64,000 bases of DNA from Adenophora triphylla var. japonica (GCA_022495995.1 JAFEMH010002093.1:186001-250000); one strand, 5' to 3'; shown: positions 45,207 through 56,297, numbered from the stretch's first letter. Made by a program: numbers and translations. The notes: generated from the letters alone by a model not told the origin.

Positions 45207-47475
45207 ATGGTTAATCCATCTTCCAGCAGTCAGAGTCGGCCGCTTCCTGTCTCCAATGCCCAAGGCAACCCTCCTCCAAGTGCAGAAGGCATCAACTTGG
45301 AGATAATGTCCAACATGGCGGACATGATGAGGAAAATAGGCGATCGGTTGGATGATCGAGCGTACGAATACAATGATCTTCAATGCCATTGATAGTCTGC
45401 GTAAAGGGAAGCAAGTTGAGCCTCAAGTATCCACTCCGTTTTCACCTTTACTTCCTAGATCTTTGTTTGGTGCAGGTACAGGACCAAGCCATGTTGGAGA
45501 TATCCCGATGTCCAACACCTTGCCAGCGGAAAGCACGATTGTGACATCCGTTCCAATTGAGCAACCAAGATTCGGCCTATCAGCTAGCCAATCCGCGCTA
45601 TCATCTTGCTACACTTATGCTACACCCTCAGTGGGGCAAACAGGAAGTTTCTTTAATGCTTTCGATACTTTTGCACCTCAAGTTAATAATGCTCCTCTTT
45701 TCGCAGAAAACCAACTTGTTAAGGAAATGCAAACCATTAAGGAGTTACTCCGAAGTGTGCCTGGAGTCAACTTGCCATATCACCAAGTCTCTCCAACTTG
45801 CTACAACGAGTCTCGTTTTGTGCCAGCGATAGCCAGTGTGGAGATCCCGAAGAAGTTCTCAGTCCCTCATATGAAGAAGTATGACGGAAGTACCGATCCA
45901 GCAGAGCACGTGTTGCTGTATCAAGAGTCAATGGATATCATAAGTATCCCTCCTATGTTTAAAGAAGCATGTTTTTGCAGGGGCTTTGGCTCAACCTTGT
46001 CAGGACCAGCCTTAAAATGGCTAACAGGACTTCCTCTAAACTCTATTTCCTCTTATGCTCAACTTGTTAACATGTTCATTAACCAATTTTCATGCAATAG
46101 GGCATTCGACAAGTTGACCAGCGATCTTTATAGAATTGTGCAACAGCCTAATGAAAGTCTCAAAGAATATTTGCACAGGTTCAATAAGGAGGCAGTGACC
46201 ATACCCAACTTGGACGTGTCCACAGCAACGGAGGCATTCCGCATAGGCCTGAAGAAGAGCTCATTGTTTTACAACGAGTTGGTGATGACCCCTGCGAAAC
46301 AACTTGAAGAAATCAGAACCAGGGCCTTGCCTTACATCCGATTGGAGGAAGATAGCTTGGCAATAGGGAAATCAACTGGGAGGACTCCTACTCCTCTATT
46401 TGAACCTTCTGACAGACGATCGGATTCCCATCACTATAAGTCCAACAGGGGCAAACCCCCTGTTAAAACTGAACCTTCTAGAATTCATGTTGTAGATGAT
46501 GATCAAGAAGGAGATGATAATGATTATCCACAGATTTCTGAATACTGCTTTTCTGTGGACATTGCAGGAATCTTATGCGCCATGGGAAATCTTGGAGATA
46601 AAGCGAGATGGCCCAAGAAGAATGACCAGTCAACAACTTGGAAGGACAAGTCCAAGTGGTGCGCATTTCATGAAGATTTCGGGCATACCACCGAGAACTG
46701 TTTCGCTTTGAGGAAGGAGATTGCTCATTTGTTGTCCAAGGGTCTTCTCAAGGATTTGTTGGGCAAGAAGAGGGTCAGGAGTGAGTCCAAAGAACCGGGT
46801 TCAGAAGAGCAGCCTAGGCCCGAAAAAGTGGCACCCCCTCCAGCCACGAAGGTGGTGAATGTCATTTCTGGTGGGTCCCATATTTGTGGCACGACTTACT
46901 CTGCTGCCAAGCGTCATGCCAAGAGCTCTAAAGAAGACCAATCAGAATTGCCTGCGAGGCACCGTGACTTCACAGATGGTCACATCATCTCATTTGAAGA
47001 TGAAGATAAAGATAACACCTTGGACCCTCATCATGATGGTCTAGTTGTTCAGATGCAGATTGCCAACTGTGTAGTCAAGCGAATCCTGATCGACGGTGGT
47101 AGCTCGGTCAACATTATCTTTACTCATGCTCTTGAAGATATGGGTATTCCTTTGTCCGAAGTTGTGAAAAACTCATCCGTACTGGTAGGGTTCAGTGGTG
47201 AGGTGAAACAGACGGTGGGAGAGATCAAGTTGCCCATCTATCTAGAGGGTATGAATTCCATGGAAAGGTTTTGTGTGATTGAATGTCTTTCCTCGTACAA
47301 TGTCATATTGGGAAGACCTTGGATCCACAACATGAAGGCTGTACCATCAACTTACCATCAATGCGTCAAGTTTCCAACACCTTGGGGTGTTGCCAAGTTG
47401 AAGGGGAACCAGCAAGTCTCTAAGGAGTGTTACAAGGTCAACATGAAAGCGAGTTCAGTCCCTCGGCAAGCATAG
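45207..47475 (+). pseudogene. Element F: gag-protease ending in UAG CAATTA
   Basis: Probable start MVNPSSSSQSRPLPVSNAQG at 45207, with one frame change at about 45352; from there the frame is open to 47475. The gag core (MKKYDGSTDPAEHVLLYQES, ALKWLTGLPLNS) is followed by a Cys-His element CAFHEDFGHTTENC (CX2HX4HX4C), then the aspartic protease RILIDGGSSVNIIF and LGRPWIHNMKAVPSTYHQC. The stop UAG (47473-47475) is followed by CAATTA, and the pol frame continues in the same register, which suggests stop-codon readthrough. Element E has the same arrangement. Confidence 0.9.
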
Positions 47476-47481
47476 CAATTA
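47473..47481 (+). promoter_or_regulatory. Candidate readthrough signal between gag-pro and pol (F)
   Basis: TAG CAA TTA: the downstream hexamer CAATTA fits the CARYYA consensus known for leaky UAG in tobamoviruses. The downstream frame is open for 287 codons, to 48336. The homologous site in E is 28537-28545. Confidence 0.65.
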
Positions 47482-50400
47482 AAGAAAAAGGCCCTGGATG
47501 TTCTTGAAGCAGTGGAGCATGATACGAAGAGCGTTCCTGTTGATGCTTCGAATCCTGAGGCCCAAGTACAAGTTGGGGTAGACCTACCCTCCGAGATTGA
47601 GGAGGAGCTGATTGAGTTCCTGAAAAGTCAGAAATGCTGCTTTGCTTGGAAGCATGAAGACATGACAGGGATAAGCAAGGATATTATTACTCACAAGTTG
47701 AACATCGATCCGACCATCCGTCCTGTCCGTCAAAAAAGAAGGAAGTTTGCCCAAGAGCGGAATCAGATCATTAAGGATGAAGTTGAAAGGCTGCTGAAGT
47801 CCAAGATGATCAGAGAAGTTCAGTATCCAAAGTGGTTGGCTAACGTTGTAGTGGTGGAGAAGAAGAATGGCAAGTGGCGAGTATGCGTGGACTTCACCGA
47901 CTTGAACAAGGCCTGTCCAAAGGATCCATTCCCTCTCCCTCATATTGATTCTCTTGTTGATGAGACAGCTGGCCACGACATCTTGACATTCATGGATGCA
48001 TCTTCCGGATATCAGCAGATTCAAATGGAGCCTTCGGACCAAGAGGATACAGCATTCATGACTCCAGAAGGTATATATTGTTATATTGCAATGCCATTTG
48101 GTCTTAAAAATGCAGGGGCAACCTACCAGAGATTGGTGAACAAGATGTTCAAAGATCAACTTGGCAAGACGATGGAGGTCTACATAGACGACATGGTGGT
48201 CAAATCCAAACACATTGAGGATCATGTTGAGCACCTTGCTGAGGCGTTCAACATCTTGAAAGCCTTCAACATGAAGCTCAATCCGGCAAAGTGCAACTTT
48301 GGTGTCGAAGCAGTAAATTCTTGGGATATATGGTAACCAAGAGGGGAATCGAAGCAAGTCCCGAGCAAATCAAAGCGATTCTCAACTTGGAGTCCCCTAA
48401 AAACATCAAGGACGTGCAAAGGTTAACAGGTAGAGTAGCTGCTTTGAATAGATTTATATCCAAATCATCTGATAAGTGCAGGTTATTCTATGAAGTGTTA
48501 AGAAAAAATAAGCTCTTTCAATGGACTGATCAACATGAGGCAGCTTTCAAACAGCTTAAAGAATATTTGATGACGTCACCCCTACTTGCTAAACCCGAAC
48601 ATGGTGAGCATCTTTATTTATATTTAGCTGTATCTGAAAACGCTGTTAGTGCAGTATTGGTGAAAGAGATCCAAGGAGAACAACATCCTGTTTACTATGT
48701 AAGTAAGTCTTTGTTAGATGCCGAAACAAGGTACTCTCATCTAGAAAAATTAATATTAGCCTTAACTACTGCTGCTACCAAATTGCGTCATTATTTTGAA
48801 ACACATTCCATAACTGTTAGGACTAACTATCCTATGAGAAATGTGTTGAGAACTCCAGAGATGTCAGGTAGATTGGCCAAGTGGTCCGTCAAGTTGAGCA
48901 CGTATGACATATCATACGAGCCAAGAACAGCCATCAAATCGCAGGCCCTGGCCGATTTCGTAGCTGACTTCAGTCCAAGTTTGCAGCCTGAGGTAGAACT
49001 GGAAGTGCAGCAACTTGAAGGTAAAACTGTTCCTAGATTTTGGACACTATTTACAGATGGAGCCTCAAATTCCAAGGGAATTGGCTTGGGAATAGTCCTA
49101 AAATCCCCTCAAGGTGATATCATACCACAAGCTGTATCTTGTGAATTTAATGCAACGAATAATGAAGCTGAGTATGAAGCCCTAATCATGGGTTTAACTA
49201 CAGCTTTAAGTTTGAATATAACACATTTAAATGTATTTGTTGACTCTCAATTACTAGCTAACCAGTTTAATGGCAGTTATATGGCAAAGCATTCCAAGAT
49301 GACTCTGTACCTCCAACATGTTAAAGCACTAGCTTCGAAATTTTTATCATTCTCTTTGGAACAGATCCCTAGAGAAGAGAATGCGGAGGCAGACGCCTTG
49401 GCCAACTTGGGTTCAACTTGCAAATCAATGTTACATACTAATATCCCCATTATTTATGTTAAGTACCCCGTGATAGACCAAGTTGAAGAAACTCAAGCGG
49501 TTCTTCCACCTACTGGGGCACAAGATGCTAAGCCTTCTTGGACCCAACCTGTCATCGAGTTCCTTCAACTTGGAACTATTCCTCCCGATGTTAAAAATGT
49601 TAGATCATTTAAAATTCGAACTTCAACTTTCGTGTTAATAGATAATGTCCGTTCAAGAAATCTTTTGCGGGGCATTACTGAGATGTGTAGACGGTGAGCA
49701 AGTTGAACTTGTGCTCAAAGAAATCCATGAAGGAGTATGTGGGAATCATTCTGGGGGAAAGGCGTTAGCATCAAAGGCTCTCAAGACGGGATATTATTGG
49801 CCAACCATGCGTCAAGATGCCATGGATTATGTACAGAAGTGTGATGCCCGCCAAAGACACAAAGCAACATCTTGCACCAACCTGCTGAACCTCTACATCC
49901 TATAGTCTCATCTTGGCCTTTCATGCAGTGGGGCATGGATATTGTAGGCAAGTTGCCCAAAGCTCCCGGAGGCAAGGTGTTCATGTTGGCTCTAACCGAT
50001 TATTTCTCAAAATGGATCGAGGCAGAAGCTTATGTACAAGTCAGAGACAAAGAGGTAATATCGTTTTTAAAGAAAAATATCATTAGCAGGTTTGGTGTGC
50101 CGTCGAAATTATATGTGACAACGGGTCACAATTCATAAGTAAGAAGACTAGAGATTTTTGTGCTCGCCGGGGCATCAAGTTAATCATGTCAACACCTGTC
50201 CATCCTCAAGCTAATGGCCAAGTTTGACCTAGTAACAAGTTGATTATCAACAACTTGAAGAAGCGTCTGGATCAAAAGAAGGGCAAGTGGGTTGAAGAAC
50301 TACCACTTGTGCTTTGGGCAGATAGAACCACTTCTAAAGGAGCAACAGGTAGAACCCCCTATTCTTTAGTGTACGGAGTCAAGCCGTAATTCCAGCTTGA

Positions 50401-50770
50401 AGTGACAATCCCCACAAGGTATGGCTTATTGACTCAAGATGAAAATAACCTCTTGCTAACTCAAGATTTAGATACAATTGATGAGATCAGGGATTTAGCC
50501 AAGATAAGGATGGCGGCTTATCAGCAGCGAATCGCCAGGTCTTACAACAAGAATGTCAGAATAAGAAGGTTCCAGGTTGGTGATTTAGTTTTGAGAAAAG
50601 TTTTTCAAAATACAAGAGAACTAAATGCAGGTAAACTAGCTCCCAAGTGGGAAGGCCCGTATCTCATCGATGCTGAAGCTGGCAAAGGTGCATACTGGTT
50701 GACAACCCCAAGTGGAGACAGAATCCCTAGAAGTTGGAACGCAATCCACTTGAAACTCTATTTCATGTGA
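47476..50770 (+). pseudogene. Element F: RT, RNase H and integrase (frameshifted)
   Basis: RT is open with VCVDFTDLNKACPKDPFPLP, FMDASSGYQQIQM and YIDDMVVKS. A one-base deletion at about 48311 shifts frame. RNase H and the second, archaeal-type RNase H (LFTDGASNSKGIGLGIVLKS, LEQIPREENAEADALANLGS) are open at 48291-49697. Further frame changes lie at about 49640, 49870 and 50110. In integrase the first two acidic residues are visible (LTDYFSKW and the D of the shifted DNG motif), but TGA at 50225 falls at the position of the catalytic Glu, and TAA at 50387 follows. The C-terminal module (RSYNKNVRIRRFQVGDLVLR) ends at 50770. As given, it cannot make a working polyprotein. Confidence 0.88.
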
Positions 50771-50959
50771 GTCTAGTTGTTTATAACTGGACCCCTCAGG
50801 TACGGTTTAGAATTTATGTCAAGTTCAATTACACGTTTCAATTTTTTACTCTTATCGAAACCTTACTGACTTGAGCGTCGGAGGGGCGTTAGCTATGCTA
50901 ACGTCCAGCCCTAACATAAATTTGTTTTGCAAGGTGTAACTTGAGCAAACGGAGTAGGC

Positions 50960-51235
50960 TCAACATGTTGACACGCCAGTACGGCTGATACTTGTTGAGA
51001 CCTAAGCTGGAACAGGACAAACATGTTGACACGCCAGTACGGCTGATACATGTTTGAGCCTGAGGAGGACAAAGGTCAAGCATGTTGACACGCCGGTACG
51101 GTTGATACATGTTTGAACCCGAAGAAGAAAATTTCAACATGTTGACACGCCAGTACGGCTGATACATGTTGGAATTCTAGCTGGAGAGGTATAGAACTTG
51201 TTGACACGCCAGGACGGCTGATACTTGTTCTATCC
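50960..51235. repeat. Five-copy, about 58-bp tandem repeat in the 3' UTR of F
   Basis: The core CATGTTGACACGCCAGTACG followed by GCTGATACATGTT starts at 50964, 51022, 51081, 51138 and 51197 (spacings 57-59). Core ends AACATGT and ACATGTT are inverted repeats of each other. The sequence between cores is less conserved. It lies between pol and the antisense gene, the usual zone for such arrays in Tat elements. Confidence 0.9.
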
Positions 51236-51724
51236 CTTCAAACGATTTACCTCTGATCAAGGTACTTATGGTTAAAAGATTTTCATCTTTTCTTACGAAT
51301 TAAGGTTTTGACACCTTCGCCTGGGCGCACGTTTTCACACTTTTTCCAAGTTGTGAACTTTTGGTTGTAACATTTTCATGTTACCTACTGGTTATAACAT
51401 TTACATGTTATCTAAAGAACAAACAAGCGTCTCTTGGAGACATAGACTACTTTGCTAAAAACAGTTAAGTGTTTTCCAAAAGATCTTTTCATAATTAAAG
51501 GACAAGTTGGTTAAGCCAAACAAGTCCCTAAAAACCTAAAAAACTTGGAGTACTAAACCAACCTAGTACCCCCAAGAGAAATTGTCTCGGTTCTTATGAA
51601 CCATTACAAACCAAAAAACATTGTTTTAAAGGGACACTCCCCCCATTTGTTGTACCAATAAAGGTACACCAATAAAGCAAAAAATTGTTTTTTCCAAAAT
51701 ACCCAAAAACTTTGAAATGTTTTT
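51236..51724. other. 3' UTR of F between repeats and antisense gene
   Basis: No coding region. The block ACACCTTCGCCTGG (about 51309) is shared with E. CAAGTTG words occur at about 51346 and 51508. Confidence 0.6.
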
Positions 51725-53468
51725 TCAAACTTCCTGGCCCGCTGCCGCCGGTGTTGCATTTTCTTCTTGACCATTCTGAGCCACCACCAGGGCACTCAAG
51801 GTCTTATCAGTATCATCAACTAGAGCCTCCAAAGCTGCAGAATTCACTTCCTCTGCATCTACTGGCTCACCAACAAAATCCTCCAAAACCTTTCTCTCTG
51901 CTTCCACATCCCATTCCGAAGCCAGCCCGTTCTTATATTCTTCCATGAGTCCAATCCTAGCTTCAAACACCACTTTGGTGGCATTGAACGTAAAATCCTT
52001 CTTCGCAGCATCCAATTCCTTTTCATGGGCTTCATGCTCCTTCGCCTTTTCAGCTTTAACAACTTTCAACTCCTCCTCTTCAGCTTGGAGATCTTTTTTC
52101 AACTTCTCAATCTCCTCAGCATCTTTTGCAGCTTGCTCCTTGAGTTCTTCAACTTCAAAACTGTACCTGGCTGCCTTGATTTTCACAGCGTCAAGTTGTT
52201 CCATAATGGGACACATAATATCCGCAACCTAAGCAAAAGAAATATCAGCATTCCTTAAAAAAGCTTAGGTAAATCTCAGTCTTTCTCATGATTTACCTCG
52301 TCAACAAAGTGGGCTATAGCATCCTTCAATTTCTTCCTTGCTATTCCCAGCTCTCCTTCATCCAAAACCTCAGTATCAGACAGCTTTCTTTTCTTTACTT
52401 CTTCCTTTTTCTTGGAAGCATTCACATCTGAACTAGAAGCCATGGACATTGGAGTTGGAGGTTTGTTGTCCTTCTTGACAACTTTCTTTGCTTTAGCGGC
52501 AGCCATCAACTCAGAGGCACTTACGGTAGACTTGGATCGCGTAGCTACAACAAGAGCAGGGAGTTAAGGCCATCAAAATGCTCGTGAAAAAATACGAAGA
52601 TATTTAAGGACTTAGAACCTGTAGACATCTCGGGTAGAGTTGAGGGTAGATCTTCTTCGACTTCAACCTCTGTTTCGCCTCCAGTCACCTCAACAAAAAA
52701 CTCAACAGGAAAGGCCTTGAAGGATCTATCAGCTACACCCAACTGGAGAAGCTGATTCACGTTCACTTTAGTCCCTTCTTGTGCCGGAAACAAGTCTGAC
52801 AGTTTAGGAATTCCTGCGAAGGGAAATTTTGAGAGTTAGCTACCGTAGTATTAAGAAGCATTCCGTAAAACAGAGGAGCTATTTTCACTACCTTCAAACC
52901 TCCATTTGGAAAAAACACCTTCCTCCTGACCCAAGGTGTCCCTCCTTGCAAAGAAAAATTTATTTTTCCACCCTCTATCCGCAATGTCGTGGTTGGAAAT
53001 CAGAATAGGCTCACCACTTTTGACCCTAAAACCAAACCTTCCTGGACCGAAACTTCTCAAATCAACAGTATACGTCAACTCTTCTAACCCGGCAACCAAA
53101 TCATCCCTCTCTCCTAACCTAACTAGGGTTTGCAAGTACCTCCATCCTTGAGGCATCATTTGGGCATAATTGAGTTTAGTAGAAGAAAAGAACTTCGTAA
53201 TCAAGGGGGGAAAAGGGAATCGCAAACCTATGACAAAGGGATATTCCGGAAAACATACCCAAGTGGAAGAGTAACATTCGGAGGTCAAGTCGGGATGGGT
53301 GAAGTACACCGTTTCATCAGGCATGGCGTGGTTCTTCTTGATAATCTCTAAGTTTACCTTAGGCATTAAACATTTCTCGTTGTCGGGTTCCTTCAACAAA
53401 TTCTGGGTTTTGAAACCTTCGGGCAAACCCTCGTCGCTCTCAAACGCAACTACCTTCTTCCGACCCAT
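51725..53468 (-). CDS. Intact four-exon antisense gene of Tat element F
   Basis: Minus strand exons 53468-52892, 52813-52619, 52544-52297 and 52228-51725. All introns have GT/AG ends: GTAGTG/TTCGCAG, GTTCTA/TTGTAG and GTAAAT/GCTTAG. The joined frame is open for 507 residues. N-terminal about 190 residues: MGRKKVVAFESDEGLPEGF, STWVCFPEYPFVIGLRFPFP, LNYAQMMPQGWRYLQTLVRL, DRGWKNKFFFARRD. This resembles proteins annotated as putative plant transposon or retrotransposon accessory proteins; biochemical role unknown. Residues about 255-340 are Lys-rich (KKKEEVKKRKL), possibly nuclear-targeting. The last about 165 residues are strongly coiled-coil (EELKEQAAKDAEEIEKLKKD). A TATTTAATA sequence about 170 bp upstream (about 53633-53641) may be its TATA box. 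It stays open although pol on the other strand is broken. Confidence 0.78.
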
Positions 53469-53826
53469 TTTTTCAACTTAAAAACAAGAAATCAAGACGA
53501 AATTGAAGAGAAGGCAAGAAACTCACCGTAGTTATTTGTTCGATTTTTCGCTTCCTTGGCTCTTCTCCTAGAAACCTCTGAAAGTGACGTTCTTGATTTG
53601 GTGAAAGAGAGAGTTGGAGAGAGAGACCACTTATTAAATAAGGGTTTGAAGGTGGTTGAGACCTTTTAAAACAAATACACCTTTTTGCCTCGAGAAACTA
53701 CCTGAAAACCGTCCCATCGCGTTTCTTTTTTAAAACCGTCGTTCCTTTCTTATTTTGGCAAACCTTTTGAATTCTTTTTGTCTCTTTCTATTCTTCTTTT
53801 TTAAATTCAAAAAGTTTGGGGGCAAT

Positions 53827-54403
53827 TGTTGGGCCCTACATTTTCAATCAACATGTTTGCAACTTACGCCTAAACAACTTGGTACTAACAACTTGGGTTG
53901 TTCTGTTTACAACTTGGTTTTTACAGGTTAGGACGCATAACGCTTTTCCTATTTTATAGGGAACGTGCCAAAGACCAGTTCAACCACGATTCTTCAGCAA
54001 GCCAACGATTACCTCTTTCCCAACGGATGAGTGCGGATAAATCTCCAAGGATAAACCTCAACTCCGAGTTTGTAGGCCCTCATTGTTATTTAGTTTTATT
54101 CTTGAGGTATAAAAAGGAACATACACTGTAAATTCACACACGCACTACACTAGCCTAAGCTCCCTTTTCATACGCTCTTAGCATTGTAATCTCAAGAAAA
54201 TTCATAGTAAACTTTCGGTCAAGGCAGGAGCCACATCCTCCCGGGGTTTTATGCCGGCGAACAAGTTGTTCAAGGGCTTTCCCTAGTCAACAAATGTCTT
54301 GTGTCCATTTCTATTCAACTTGATAGTCATTGTACCTAGATTCATATCACTTTAGTCACTTTTCCCATCATACAAATCTAATTGTTGAAATCTGACCAAA
54401 ACA
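53827..54403 (+). repeat. 3' LTR of element F
   Basis: 577 bp, indistinguishable by eye from 44588-45164. Preceded by the purine tract AAAGTTTGGGGGCAAT. Followed by the target copy GATTT. Confidence 0.95.
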
Positions 54404-55341
54404 GATTTTAAGGGGGGTTTTGCATCCATGCTTGTCCCCATTTCCCTAGGTTTTGGTTAGTGATCACTAGACATTTTAGTGGTGAATCAACTATACCAAA
54501 CCATCCTTGGGGTACATTAGGACTAAGCATTTCATTTGCTTGGGAAGGGGAATTTTATCCTTTGAAAATCAAGATTTAGTGCTTGAAAATGGTTTTTTAG
54601 GGTTTTGAAAGTGCATTTTTGCAAGTAAGAAAGAAAAGCTTTGAAAATAATGTTGATCTTTGTAGAAGATCATCCATGGAGATGGTCTTCCATGGTGATC
54701 TTCTTAGATCTAGAGAAAAAAGATGAAAGAACTACATTTTGTAGTTTGAAGATGCATGCATGGATGAGATTTAGGGTTAGGAAGAGGAGGGTTTACCAAT
54801 CTTCCTTGTGTTCTTGAGTGTTTGGCTTGAGTGTATGAGTGTTTAGGGCTTTAATATGAGAGTGAGTGGATGAGTATGAGTTGGGAAAGATTGGAAAGAA
54901 AAAGGTGACAATTCTTGAGAATTCTCACTGTTTTCTCTCTATATTTCGCCAGAACTTCGTTGCTATTGTGTTCTTCCTTCTTATTTTTGTGACTGGAGGG
55001 CTCAATTTATAGCCCTCTGAAAATAGCAAACGTATCCGCGCGGACAAGGTCAGTAGGCGTGCACTGTTCATTAATTACAGCTCCAGCCTTGGACAGGAAG
55101 AATAAAAATTCAAAAAAACCAAATTAACAGCCAGTTTTTGTGTTTCCAGCCTTTCTATTTATGGTTTTATTCTTTTGTTTTGCTTTTTAAGATGCTTTTC
55201 TTGGTTTAACTTCATTTGGCAATGCCCATTCTACCCTCCCTTTGTTAGAAATGTTAGGATAGTTAGGAATTGTTAGAAATGTTATAACTTTCGTTAATTT
55301 TATAACGAAAATTCTAACAAGCTCAAATTGGAGCACTTACA
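54404..55341 (-). repeat. 3' LTR of G, right part
   Basis: Continues the LTR of G after F: TTGCATCCATGCTTGTCCCC, CCTAGGTTTTGGTTAGTG (compare B at about 3565-3610), ending GCACTTACA at 55341. TATAAAT (minus, 55005-55011) and the palindrome TATCCGCGCGGAC (55033-55045) form the likely promoter. Confidence 0.75.
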
Positions 55342-55570
55342 GTAGCCCCTCGGCGACGGCGCTTTCGAAGGAAGCGGGGTCGTCGATAAGAGTAAGGCTC
55401 CATATTTGGCAGGATGATCGAGTGATCGGGTGGCTGAACCTAGCGATAGGCTACCTACGTATCCCGAATGGGAATCAAGCCAGTCGTAGTTCGGGTCTTT
55501 GACCCTGGAGATGATGGCGTTTTAGGTGCCTCGAACCTGATGAGCGAGTTCTACAGTCGTTTGCTGGAAA
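55342..55570. other. Structured segment next to the LTR of G
   Basis: Same two hairpins as at 4725-4955: CGCTT-TCGAAGG-AAGCG within CGGCGACGG...GGGGTCGTCG (55349-55388), and CCTACGTATCCC-GAAT-GGGAATCAAG (about 55450-55475). Confidence 0.45.
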
Positions 55571-55575
55571 GAAAC

Positions 55576-55755
55576 TCTGCTGGGGATAAGAGATGACCAT
55601 TTTTGGTCTGATGGCTATCCGCTCTGCTGGGGATAGGAATGACCATTTTTGGTCTGACGGGTATCCGCTCTGCTGGGGATAGGAATGACCATTTTCGGTC
55701 TGACGGGTATCCGCTCTGCTGGGGATAGGAATGACCATTTTCGGTCTCTGCTGGG
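55576..55755. repeat. Tandem array of about 46-bp units (about four copies)
   Basis: TCTGCTGGGGATAGGAATGA followed by CCATTTTCGGTCTGACGGGT starts at 55576, 55623, 55669 and 55715, with a truncated unit at 55747. Confidence 0.88.
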
Positions 55756-55785
55756 GATGATTGCGATTTATCGCTTTCCTAGTGA

Positions 55786-56080
55786 TAGCGTCTTAGGTGC
55801 CTTAAACCTTGGAGATGGCGTTTTAGGTGCCTCAAACCTTGAAGATGGCGTTTTAGGTGCCTCAAACCTTGAAGATGGCGTTTTAGGTGCCTCGAACCTT
55901 GATGATGATGGCCTTTTAGGCGCCTCGGACCTTAATGATGATGGCTTTTTAGGCGCCTCGGACCTTAATGATGATGGCTTTTTAGGCGCCTCGGACCTTT
56001 GATGATGATGGCTTTTTAGGCGCCTCGGACCTTTGATGATGATGGCTTTTTAGGCGCCTCGGACCTTAATTTGAAATGGC
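55786..56080. repeat. Tandem array of 30-33 bp units (about nine copies)
   Basis: Early units GATGGCGTTTTAGGTGCCTC + AAACCTTGAA grade into later GATGATGGCTTTTTAGGCGC + CTCGGACCTT. An isolated unit lies at 55511-55540. A second CTACGTATCCC-TAGT-GGGAATCAAG hairpin follows at about 56157-56180. Confidence 0.88.
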
Positions 56081-56297
56081 CTTTCGGTGGACTTTGTCTG
56101 CTGCCGAAGGATAGGGTGACCGTCTTGGTCGAGGGGCTGGACCTAATGATAGGCTACCTACGTATCCCTAGTGGGAATCAAGCCCTTTCGTAGTTCGAGC
56201 ACTACTCGAGATTCCGTTGGCTTTTGGGATTCCGTTAATTTTGCTGGGGATTTCGTTAGCCTTTGCTGGGGAAATCAGACGTATTCGTCTGGGAAAT

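Larger units (their letters stand above)
44588..54403 (+). mobile_element. Complete Tat-lineage Ty3 retrotransposon F inserted in the LTR of G
   Basis: Two 577-bp LTRs with no difference found by eye, target duplication GATTT (44583-44587, 54404-54408), a primer site, gag-protease, pol, a tandem-repeat zone, an antisense spliced gene and a purine tract. Removing F rejoins the LTR of G (compare the LTR of B near 3550). Identical LTRs imply recent insertion, yet pol has several frameshifts. Confidence 0.95.

Noticed and set aside
44659..54131. Identical 77-codon open frames at 44659 and 53898
   Set aside because: They are the same stretch of the two LTRs of F, crossing the TATA region. No coding evidence.
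44588..54403. Integrated plant pararetrovirus or envelope-bearing virus
   Set aside because: Standard Tat gag-pro-RT-RH-INT order with LTRs and target duplication. No movement protein, coat or envelope gene is visible; the extra gene is antisense and has no membrane segment.
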